A DNA stretch of 64,000 nt, taken from assembly GCF_900128495.1 (NCBI RefSeq), contig NZ_LT635801.1, positions 2,411,083-2,475,082 of the forward strand, in the 5' to 3' direction. Both the position numbers and the translations under genes were made by a program. Positions within the stretch are counted from its first letter, which is position 1; every line of letters begins with the position of its first letter. The notes under the pieces were generated by a model. The model searched no databases. It was given only the letters and a program-made list of their open reading frames with translations, and was not told the DNA's origin. This stretch comes from Bacteroides ilei (GTDB lineage Bacteria > Bacteroidota > Bacteroidia > Bacteroidales > Bacteroidaceae). This document shows, one piece after another, positions 25,789 through 33,502 of the stretch.

Positions 25789-27157
25789 AGTTCAATTCCC
25801 TTTCCATCCGTTTAAATTCCTGAACTCTTTCACAAAGCTTGTCGGCAATGCCTTCTATATCGGCCGAATAACTGTACCATGCGGCGTTCTGACTGCTGAA
25901 CGACCGGGGTATCGCCGTATTCTCGTTATAGAAGTCGAAACCCTGCTCGGCTACCGGACAGATAAAAGGAAGTCCGCCCCGCTTCACGGATACGGCATCG
26001 GCTTCCAGCCACTCGGTACGGTATTCATGTTCCTGCAGAATCTCGGCCTCGATGTTCTTCGTCAGGACGGGCACGAACAGGCGGCTCTGCCTGATGCCCG
26101 CCATGATCTTCTGCTTCCAGCCTTCCCATTCACGGATACCGCCTCCCGTATCGAACCATACGTTCAGCCCCCGGCTGCTCAGAATGTCAAACAGGTGGCT
26201 GGCTACAGCCGAATCGCTGCGCGAATAAGAGATAAACAGGTCGTAGTTGAATACCGGCCCCCTGGGTACGGCCTGGTTCGCCCGACGGTAGATACGGGTC
26301 ACTATTTCATTGACCGCCTTTTCCGGATCGGTCTGTACAAACGTTTCCAGGCGGTTCAGGAACTGCTCCAATGAATTTTCGATGTGACTGCTCACGAACA
26401 CCGAAGGCTGGTTGCGCTCGGCCGAGCGCATGAAGTACCAGATGAACCGGAACAGCCAGTCGCTGTAGTTGTTGCCCAGAAACAGCAGGTACTTCTGCCT
26501 GATCACTTCGGCCAGCAGTCGGGGCACTCCCGTACCCGACATCCACGCCTTGCAGAACTGCATCATGTCAATGTCGGTCACCACGTAGCGGTGGGGTTCG
26601 ATGCTGTACTTGCCGAACATGTAGAACACGGTAGGCTGCCTCAGTTCCCGCTCGTTCATGATATCGCCCGCCCCCACCCGTGTGTCGTGGATGGGGTTGT
26701 TCGTGAACTGCAGCACCCTCACGCTCCCCTCTCCCCACACGTCGTCCATGGCCTTCTCTACCACACCCGTAAACGAGGTGGTGATCACAAAGGGGAACTT
26801 CTTGGTCTGCAGGAGCTTCAGCAGCAGTTCCGACGGTTTCGAAGGGATCTGACTCAGCACCTTGTATATCAGCGGATATATCTTGTCGCGCTTGTTGTCT
26901 ACGGCCGCCGTGAATGTCTTGTCGTACACCAGTTGTGCAAACGACTGCGGGTTCGACGTCACGCCATACTTCTTGGCAAAGAACCTGATCAGCTGGGTAT
27001 GCAGGTTTTCCGGGTCGTCTACCTGGAAATCAGGCCCTATCACAGGTATCACGTTTCCCTCCATCACTTCATCCAGGAGGGACTTCCACCGGTTCTCGGT
27101 CTCTTCCTTGTTCACGTCAATGTCTATGTCGACAATGTCAAAATCTTCCAGACTCAT
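25778..27157 (-). CDS. SIR2-like/TIR-domain protein
   Basis: A 459-residue cytoplasmic protein. Residues about 20-290 resemble the SIR2_2 type: VIPVIGPDF (37-44), FPFVITTSFTG (121-131) and LLFLGNNYSDWLFR (224-237). Where active SIR2 NADases have TTNYD and a catalytic HG, this protein has TTSFT and MFGKY. The SIR2-like part may therefore be inactive or only bind a nucleotide. Residues about 303-445 form a TIR domain (YDLFISYSRSD, GLNVWFDTGG, SRLFVPVLT). It has a candidate catalytic Glu in EYRTEWLEA (E382). TIR domains in bacterial defence consume NAD or make signalling nucleotides. Translational overlap with the nSTAND gene suggests the two act as a sensor-effector pair. That is inference. Confidence 0.88.
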   Translation of the reverse strand: MSLEDFDIVDIDIDVNKEETENRWKSLLDEVMEGNVIPVIGPDFQVDDPENLHTQLIRFFAKKYGVTSNPQSFAQLVYDKTFTAAVDNKRDKIYPLIYKVLSQIPSKPSELLLKLLQTKKFPFVITTSFTGVVEKAMDDVWGEGSVRVLQFTNNPIHDTRVGAGDIMNERELRQPTVFYMFGKYSIEPHRYVVTDIDMMQFCKAWMSGTGVPRLLAEVIRQKYLLFLGNNYSDWLFRFIWYFMRSAERNQPSVFVSSHIENSLEQFLNRLETFVQTDPEKAVNEIVTRIYRRANQAVPRGPVFNYDLFISYSRSDSAVASHLFDILSSRGLNVWFDTGGGIREWEGWKQKIMAGIRQSRLFVPVLTKNIEAEILQEHEYRTEWLEADAVSVKRGGLPFICPVAEQGFDFYNENTAIPRSFSSQNAAWYSYSADIEGIADKLCERVQEFKRMERELNYGN

Positions 27158-27224
27158 AGTATGATAGTATTTGAGGTTCAGGTTTTCGGGTTTGTTTCTC
27201 TTCCGTACCGCTTCCGTCGTCCCG

Positions 27225-28559
27225 TCACGGCTTCTGGCCCGTCTGGGGCGATCCGCCTGCCGGCTTGCCCGACGCCGCCGGAGCTCCTCCCGTCATCTGT
27301 GCCTTGGAGGCGCTTGCCGAACCGCTCAGGCCCAGTGCCTGTACCCCGTAATTGAGCAGGGGTGTATAGGTGGCCTTCAGGATGGTGGAACTGTTGTCGC
27401 GGAAGGTGGTCACGATGTCCGAAATGTAGTCGTTGCCATTTTTACCGTTGTTCTGCATGCGTACAAGCTGCTTGTAGTCCTTGTGCCAGTCGCGTGCGCG
27501 ACCGTCTTTCGGGTTGTAGCGGCACTTCTGGCTCATCACCACCTTCATCTTGTACTCGCCGGTTCCCCACGACGGACTGGTGGCCGATACGGGCATGTAC
27601 GAGCGGGGCACCACAAAGCAGTCGCCGCTGATGTCTATCGTCTCCTGCCCCCGGGCCAGCGCTTCCTCACGGCTGTAGAAATAGACCGAATCACGCAGCA
27701 TGGATTCCTTTATGGGGATGTCGACCGAGAAAGAGCCCAGGTGCACGTCCTGATACACCTGTACCGCCTCGTTGATCCACGATGAAGTAATGTCCATGCG
27801 GATGTTCACACTCGGTTCCTGCTGCTCGTTGAAGTCGAACCGGCTGATGGTGTTCCAGTATTCCTGCTCATCCTCCGAAGCGTCCTCGCCCGGCCCCATG
27901 ATCCGGTTGGCCGACAGGTTGGGCAGGTACGACTCGTACGGATGGAACTCCAGCGTGTCGAGCACCAGGTAGAACTTGCTGTGCATGAAAAGGTGGGTAA
28001 AGCGGGCCGTGTCCAGGTGGCACACCATGCGCAGCACATCCCTGCCGCCCCGGCGCGCACGGAAGGTGATGCCGTCGAAATTCATGTCGGTGGGGTCCAG
28101 CGGACCGTAGTTCGAGGGCATGCGGTAAAAGTCGCGCTGTCCTTTCACCGACTGCAGACTGTCTATGAACATACATTCACGGTTACGCATGGCCTCCCAT
28201 TTCGCCCTCTGTTTCTTGCGTATCTTGGTCAGGTTGATGATTTCGGTACTGATTACGTTCACCACCGAAGTCACTCCCCCGTAGAGCATGGCCTGACCCA
28301 GATCGAGCAGCACGCCCCGGTTTTTCGAGCGGTACTTCGAGGCCACGGCGTTCAGCTTGTTACGCCGCTCGCTGGTCATCGGGTTGACGTCTACCACAAA
28401 CTCGTCGCGCAGCGGCAGGCCGTTCATGCTCTGCGGGACAGATATGCCGGCTCCCGCCGGACGGCCTTCTCCGGGCCGGCTGCCGCCTTCGGCTCCGGGC
28501 TGTGCCCAGACGCCGGTAAAGAACAGGGGCAGGATGAATAACAGTGCTTTCCTTTTCAT
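27225..28559 (-). CDS. Exported protein of unknown function
   Basis: A 444-residue protein with a signal peptide (MKRKALLFILPLFFTGVWA). A Gly/Pro-rich stretch (about 20-40) is followed by a mixed alpha/beta body. A weakly hydrophobic segment, LLDLGQAMLYGGVTSVVNVIS, lies at about 85-105. The C-terminus is Gly/Ala/Ser/Pro-rich and disordered (GGAPAASGKPAGGSPQTGQK). I do not recognise a domain. It lies between the CHAT gene (46 bases upstream) and the SIR2-TIR gene (67 bases downstream), in the same operon. Confidence 0.7.
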   Translation of the reverse strand: MKRKALLFILPLFFTGVWAQPGAEGGSRPGEGRPAGAGISVPQSMNGLPLRDEFVVDVNPMTSERRNKLNAVASKYRSKNRGVLLDLGQAMLYGGVTSVVNVISTEIINLTKIRKKQRAKWEAMRNRECMFIDSLQSVKGQRDFYRMPSNYGPLDPTDMNFDGITFRARRGGRDVLRMVCHLDTARFTHLFMHSKFYLVLDTLEFHPYESYLPNLSANRIMGPGEDASEDEQEYWNTISRFDFNEQQEPSVNIRMDITSSWINEAVQVYQDVHLGSFSVDIPIKESMLRDSVYFYSREEALARGQETIDISGDCFVVPRSYMPVSATSPSWGTGEYKMKVVMSQKCRYNPKDGRARDWHKDYKQLVRMQNNGKNGNDYISDIVTTFRDNSSTILKATYTPLLNYGVQALGLSGSASASKAQMTGGAPAASGKPAGGSPQTGQKP

Positions 28560-28605
28560 AGTCGTATTTCCTTAATTTTCATATTCCATATTGTATATTT
28601 TCCGG

Positions 28606-30975
28606 CTACATTCCGTCTATCAGGATGAAGGCGTCATAGTAGCGGGGTTTCCCGTATGTCTTCTTCACTGTCAGGTCGGGCAGCTGTGCCCGGCGGTACC
28701 TCTTTTCGGTGACGGCTGTCCGCAGGGTTTCCCGGGCATGGAAGAACGCGTCGTGCAGACTCTCCCCCCGGTCGAGGTTGGCCGTCAGGTTCCGCATCAG
28801 AATCGCGGTGGCCTGGTCGTCCACTTCCCACAGACTTGCCACCACGGCCCGTACCCCCGCCGTCTTCAGTCCGCGCTGCAGCCCCGACACACCGTCGGCA
28901 GTCACATACCCCAGTCCCGACTGGCAGGCCGAGAGCACCACCAGGTCTACGTCCGAGAGGTCGAGCGACGCCAGTTCCCGTGCCGAGAGCACCCCGTCCA
29001 GACTGGCCGGATTGAAGTCCCTGTCGTTCAGGTTGGTCTCCGCACCCGCCAGATACAGGCAGGTCCTCGACAGCTGCTCGTCGGTAGCCAGAGGCCGGAT
29101 GTCGGTCCCTGCCGTCTCCGCGTCGGGGAATGTCCCGTGCGTGGCGATGTGCACCAGAGGGTACCTCCCCATCAGCCGGCGCACCGCCGCTTCCGAAGCC
29201 GAGACATCGGTCAGCAGGGTATCCCGCTTCCCTTCGCCCCGCAGGGCAGCTATGCTGTCCACTTCCGCCAGCGACCCTTCCAGGTAAGGCAGACCCGCAC
29301 CCGCGGCAGCCATGGCGGCGTATGCCACCTCGTCGTTCCCTTCCGTACCGTCTCCGTCATCAGCGGTCTTGTAGTCCACCCCGCCGCACAGCAGCATCGC
29401 CTCCGTGCGCACCGCCGGCCGCTTCTCCACCAGCATCCGCGTAGACGTCAGGCGGTAAAATTTCCGGTCCTTCAGGGCATCCGGCAGCAGGTATTCCACG
29501 GCCAGCAGGTGAAAAATCCCGTCGGCGGCGAAATACACCGAGGCGGCACCGTCCAGCGCCTCCACCAGCTGCCTGTTCCATATCTTCCCGGCCAGCACAC
29601 TGTCGGCATACAGCAGGTCCTTCCCTTCGTGCTCCGTCGATGCCAGCGCCTCCCCGACGGTCGTCCCGCCGTCCAACCGGAGCGATGTCAGCTCATCCAG
29701 CGCGCCCACCTCCACAAACACGGGAGCCGGAGCCTTCCTGCCCAGCACCAGCGCACCCAGCCGGCTCTTCCCCGCCTTTCCGTAGGCGATGAACTCCACG
29801 GCGGCCGACGACGCAGGCAGGGCTGCCCGTACCTTCTTCCAGTCCACCCTTACCGCCGACAGGGCCCCGGCGCGCTGCCGCTCCGTCATGCCGGGAGCGA
29901 ACACACGCCCCATCTGCAGGAGCACCGCCTTGCTGAACAGGGCCACGTCATACAGCAGACCCGGATCCTTGTCCTCCAGCCGGTAGCAGTCGGTCACGAA
30001 AGGCTGTTCGGCCATCCAGAACTGTTCCCGCTGCGAGGCACTCATGGCCACAAACTGCCGGTCCACATACTTCCTCGCCACCGCAAGGTATTCCTTATAA
30101 TACGCCAGAGCCCGGGCGTCATACCTGCCCGTAGCATCGTATTCCAGCATCAGCACCTTGGCAGCCTTGCGCAGCGCCTCCGCCAGCATGCGGCTGTCGT
30201 TCTCTTTTCTGAAGAAGGAAACCACCTCCTCCATCACCTCCCGCGCATCGGCATACCGCCCCATGCGCGCCAGGCAGAGCGCCCGTTGCGACTCGATCTC
30301 CCGGCGTTCCTGCAGGCTTCCCTGCACCCGTGCGGCGGTCCCGAACCGCCTGCCCGCCAGGATGGAATCAAGCTGTGCCAGCGCTTCGGCGTAACGCTCC
30401 TGCCTGTAATACAGCTGTGCCAGATCATCCCGTACGGCATCCGCATGATCGAATCCGGCATTGGGGGTAAGAGCCGCCTGCAGGCGTTCTTCCGACCGCC
30501 GGTAGTCGCCCGCCAGAAAATACATGCAGCCTTCCACCCGGGCCAGCTCGGCCTCATAGCCTTCCGTAAGCGCCTCATTACCGAACGCACGTGTAGCGAG
30601 CGCTTCGCGCAGCTCTCCCGCCACCTCGCGCATATCGGCGTAAAGCCCCAGCTTATACGCCACCTCGGCACGGCTCTTCACCGCCGGCCAGTAAGGAAAA
30701 CGGAACTCACCGTCGCCCAGTCCGGCCACCGTAATCCCGGCAGCGTCCATCGCACGGTCCATCATCCGGGCCACTGTTCCGAACGCAGCATACGCATCCA
30801 GATACTCCTTCCGGTCGTTCAGGTCGTACGCCTCCAGGTAGCGGTCGGTCACCGCATCGGCAAACACCCTCTCCTGCGCCCCCGTACCGGCAGCCGCCGC
30901 CAGCAGGGCAACAAGGACCGACAGTCTGTAAATAGTGTGGCATATCCTTTTCATACGGTATCCTCCTTCCGTCAT
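28606..30975 (-). CDS. Exported TPR-like/CHAT-domain protein (caspase-related peptidase fold)
   Basis: A 789-residue protein. A signal peptide (MKRICHTIYRLSVLVALLAA) starts at residue 8. Helical repeats of TPR type fill about 35-330 (AYKLGLYADMREVAGELREA, ALAQLDSILAGR). The CHAT domain fills the last 380 residues. Its catalytic dyad is visible: H613 in LVHIATHG and C684 in LSACQSGLG, followed by GVSGLQRGLKTAGVRAVVASLW. CHAT domains are separase/caspase-like cysteine peptidases, known from HetF and TPR-CHAT effectors. The ATG at 30975 overlaps the previous stop as ATGA. The ATG at 30954 has a GGAGG sequence just upstream and gives a more usual signal peptide, so it is a strong alternative start. 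An exported CHAT protein is unusual. Confidence 0.93.
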   Translation of the reverse strand: MTEGGYRMKRICHTIYRLSVLVALLAAAAGTGAQERVFADAVTDRYLEAYDLNDRKEYLDAYAAFGTVARMMDRAMDAAGITVAGLGDGEFRFPYWPAVKSRAEVAYKLGLYADMREVAGELREALATRAFGNEALTEGYEAELARVEGCMYFLAGDYRRSEERLQAALTPNAGFDHADAVRDDLAQLYYRQERYAEALAQLDSILAGRRFGTAARVQGSLQERREIESQRALCLARMGRYADAREVMEEVVSFFRKENDSRMLAEALRKAAKVLMLEYDATGRYDARALAYYKEYLAVARKYVDRQFVAMSASQREQFWMAEQPFVTDCYRLEDKDPGLLYDVALFSKAVLLQMGRVFAPGMTERQRAGALSAVRVDWKKVRAALPASSAAVEFIAYGKAGKSRLGALVLGRKAPAPVFVEVGALDELTSLRLDGGTTVGEALASTEHEGKDLLYADSVLAGKIWNRQLVEALDGAASVYFAADGIFHLLAVEYLLPDALKDRKFYRLTSTRMLVEKRPAVRTEAMLLCGGVDYKTADDGDGTEGNDEVAYAAMAAAGAGLPYLEGSLAEVDSIAALRGEGKRDTLLTDVSASEAAVRRLMGRYPLVHIATHGTFPDAETAGTDIRPLATDEQLSRTCLYLAGAETNLNDRDFNPASLDGVLSARELASLDLSDVDLVVLSACQSGLGYVTADGVSGLQRGLKTAGVRAVVASLWEVDDQATAILMRNLTANLDRGESLHDAFFHARETLRTAVTEKRYRRAQLPDLTVKKTYGKPRYYDAFILIDGM

Positions 30976-32120
30976 TTTCCCGGGTTATGGTTGATAATCA
31001 CAAACGCCATGTTCTTTCCCGAAGTGTTCTTCAGCGTCAGCCTGAACCGGTCCTTCCGGGTCACCTTCCCGTCCAGCTGCACATAACACACCCCGTCCTT
31101 CACCGTAGCCGAAGAGAACTTCCTGCCGTCTTTCGTCACCTCCGCACCGAACGTGGCCGAAGCCTCATACGGCACAATGGCAAACCGCTGCAGGCCCTCC
31201 CGGCCCGTAATCTCATAATTCACCGTAGCACCCTTCTTCACCGTAATCTCGATGAACGAGTACCGGTAGCGCGCGTCCTGCCCGTTGCGGAACCTCCCGC
31301 CGGTATTCACCGCCCCGCCCTGCCTCCGGGCAATCCGGTAGCCGATGTCGTTGATGCCGAACATGTCTACAGGGTCTTTCGACGTACATTCCCCCTGCCG
31401 GTCGATGTCTATCTCGTCCATCAGCGTCCATTCCATGTCGTACAGCAGCTCACGCTCCACCCGGACGGTGTTGGCAGGCATCCGCAGCTCCTTGCACCTC
31501 CGCACCAGCGCCTGCATCTCCGCCGTCACTCCCGTCTGCGCCTGCAGCACAAGCGGCATGAAAGTCATCAGCAGGAAAAGCGCCACAGTCACCATCTCCT
31601 CGGGCCAGAACCCCACGAGCGACGAGGCATACGCCTTCCCGCCCGTATTGGTGAGCCGCCTGGCGGGACACACCTTCGCGGCAGCTGCTTCACGGGCCGC
31701 CATCAGGATCTCCTCCATCGGAGGCCTCGCCTGCGGTTCATAAGCCAGGCACCGGTACACCAGGTCGCTCAACCTGCGGCTGCAGTGCGCCGACCCCATG
31801 TGAGGCACCTCCGTCCGTGCCGTCTGGTTCCTTCCCCCCATGCCGTCGAACACATGCATGCCCGTCACGGCATAGAACGCCAGGGCGCCCAGGCTCCATA
31901 CCGCAGCGGCGGCACCCTCCTTCTCCGGAGCAGCGAACGGAGCGTCCGTCTCCCCGCTTCCGGCATCCGCCGACAAGGCGATGCGGTCGTCCTCCACCAC
32001 GATGTCCGCGGCCGAGAACGCCGCCCTGCCATGCTGCAGCCAGCTTCCGGCCACACATTCCATCAGGGTCCAGACGGCCTTCTCCGTCATATATCCGGCT
32101 ATATGGTCCAGTGTAATCAT
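30972..32120 (-). CDS. Degenerate kinase C-lobe, membrane helix and exported beta domain (pseudokinase-like)
   Basis: A longer frame exists, but the ATG at 32120 overlaps the upstream stop as ATGA and gives a 382-residue protein. Residues 1-145 read like a kinase C-lobe without an N-lobe: AVWSLGALAFYAVTG (73-87) matches the DxWSLGxxxYxxxTG helix, and RRLSDLVYRCLAYEPQARPP (115-134) matches the Cys/Arg-Pro end of the fold. The glycine loop, the VAIK lysine and the HRD and DFG residues are missing; GRAAFSAADI and SADAG stand at the corresponding places. A membrane helix lies at about 176-193. The exported part (about 195-382) is beta-rich and ends in a PPC-like sandwich (DRFRLTLKNTSGKNMAFVII). 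It probably acts as a scaffold or receptor, not an enzyme. Confidence 0.75.
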   Translation of the reverse strand: MITLDHIAGYMTEKAVWTLMECVAGSWLQHGRAAFSAADIVVEDDRIALSADAGSGETDAPFAAPEKEGAAAAVWSLGALAFYAVTGMHVFDGMGGRNQTARTEVPHMGSAHCSRRLSDLVYRCLAYEPQARPPMEEILMAAREAAAAKVCPARRLTNTGGKAYASSLVGFWPEEMVTVALFLLMTFMPLVLQAQTGVTAEMQALVRRCKELRMPANTVRVERELLYDMEWTLMDEIDIDRQGECTSKDPVDMFGINDIGYRIARRQGGAVNTGGRFRNGQDARYRYSFIEITVKKGATVNYEITGREGLQRFAIVPYEASATFGAEVTKDGRKFSSATVKDGVCYVQLDGKVTRKDRFRLTLKNTSGKNMAFVIINHNPGK

Positions 32121-33502
32121 CTTCTGTATGTTATTGAATCGTCCATCAATCCTCCATGTGCGCGCAGCAGGTGCACCTCGGTTACGGGAACCGCCCAGAA
32201 CACCCCCTGTTTGGCCATCCCGTCGGCCTTCGACACGATGCCTATCACCTTGATCCGGTTGCCCGTACGCGCCACCACAGGCCCGCCCGAATTTCCCGGG
32301 TTGACCGGCGCCATCATCTGGATGCATCCGCGCAGGTTCTCCCCCTTGCCGTCAAACTCCAGGTGCTGGCTGTTTCCGTACACCTTCACACACAGTTCGT
32401 CGGCGTTGTTGTCGTTCACCGGGAAACCGATCACGGCAATCTCCTTGTCGGCCTGGCGGTCAAAACGCTTCAGGTCCTCCAGCGATGCCAGCTCCAGGTT
32501 GCCCGTAATGCCCCCTTCCGCCTCCACATAAGCAAAGTCGCCCAGCTCCATGTCGCGGCGGTTGGCCAGCGGCATGATGGTGCGCCAGTATATCGGTTCC
32601 TTCTCCGTCCCCAGACGCAGCACCTTGTCGCGCGTCTTGTTGAAACGGAAGTCGGTAGAATACAGGTAGAAAGTCTCCAGTCCGTTGCTGATCACGCAGC
32701 GCGCCTTCACCCCGTAGGCATCCGTGCCCTGCGTCCGGTTCCTCGTCTCCGCTTCGGCGGCCATCCTCACGGCGGGCGGCATCTTCACGTCGAAGCCGGT
32801 CCCGTCCCATTTCTCGTCGGTAATCCAGGGCTCCACACAGTGCCGTGCGGTGACAAAGAGCCCCTCGTCGGTCAGGAAGCACGTACCCGAAGCCGGCACC
32901 TCCAGCGCCACCGCCTCCAGCACCTCCTGCCACGGCCCCCCTGCCACGGCCGTATCGTGCACCAGGTACACCGAATCGACGGTGATGCGGTAAATGCTCC
33001 GGTCGAACACGTCCAGGTTCTCCTGCCGCAGCGGGTTCCTTCCCCGTCCGGTAAACACGGCCACCAGCGCCACCGCCAGAGCCGCCGCCACGGCCGCCAG
33101 CATGGCATACTGCATACGGCGTCCCTGCACCCTTTCCCTGTACACCAGTCCCTTGCGTGCGTCATACTCACCGTCGCGGCACACCACGAAATCCAGCCGG
33201 GTACGCCCGTTGTCCGTCACCACCGTAATACCGTCGCCTCCCGCCAGCCTCCGGCACACCTGCAGCGGCGTCCCGTTCACCAGCACACTGTAGCAGTCGG
33301 TCCGCTTCACGATGATCCACCCCTTCCCGTCGGGATCGGGCAGCACCGACGCCATCACCTCCGGCTCAAACCCGTCCGAAGCGTGTATGTACACGTCGCA
33401 CGAAGGCGACTGGCCGATGTCTACGGGCTTCTGTCCGCAGAACACCACGTCGCCCACCTGCTTCTTCAGCGGCGAATTACGGTATATCAGCTTGTAATAC
33501 AT
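32117..33502 (-). CDS. FHA-like, membrane-anchored trypsin-like protease
   Basis: A 461-residue protein. The N-terminal ~110 residues look like an FHA fold with partly eroded motifs (VDIGQSPSCDVYIHASD, DCYSVLVNGTPL); the SxxH signature is not evident. A membrane helix lies at about 132-151 (YAMLAAVAAALAVALVAVF). The C-terminal protease has H221 in LFVTARHCV, a candidate Asp at D322 in GDFAYV and S405 in PGNSGGPVV, followed by a typical HtrA-like end. The layout matches the tandem-FHA protease at 11751-13283, so the cluster encodes two such proteins. It overlaps the RyR-domain gene by 16 bases and the pseudokinase gene by 4. Confidence 0.88.
   Translation of the reverse strand: MYYKLIYRNSPLKKQVGDVVFCGQKPVDIGQSPSCDVYIHASDGFEPEVMASVLPDPDGKGWIIVKRTDCYSVLVNGTPLQVCRRLAGGDGITVVTDNGRTRLDFVVCRDGEYDARKGLVYRERVQGRRMQYAMLAAVAAALAVALVAVFTGRGRNPLRQENLDVFDRSIYRITVDSVYLVHDTAVAGGPWQEVLEAVALEVPASGTCFLTDEGLFVTARHCVEPWITDEKWDGTGFDVKMPPAVRMAAEAETRNRTQGTDAYGVKARCVISNGLETFYLYSTDFRFNKTRDKVLRLGTEKEPIYWRTIMPLANRRDMELGDFAYVEAEGGITGNLELASLEDLKRFDRQADKEIAVIGFPVNDNNADELCVKVYGNSQHLEFDGKGENLRGCIQMMAPVNPGNSGGPVVARTGNRIKVIGIVSKADGMAKQGVFWAVPVTEVHLLRAHGGLMDDSITYRR

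Noticed and set aside
28591-31086. 831-codon plus-strand frame over the CHAT gene
   Set aside because: It is antisense to the CHAT protein, which has clear motifs, a signal peptide and coupled neighbours. The plus-strand text is rich in His/Arg/Pro/Gln and looks like a shadow.
32121-32327. N-terminal extension of the pseudokinase-like gene (69 codons)
   Set aside because: It overlaps the end of the upstream protease gene, is Gly/Arg-rich shadow sequence, and the ATG at 32120 forms a typical ATGA overlap.
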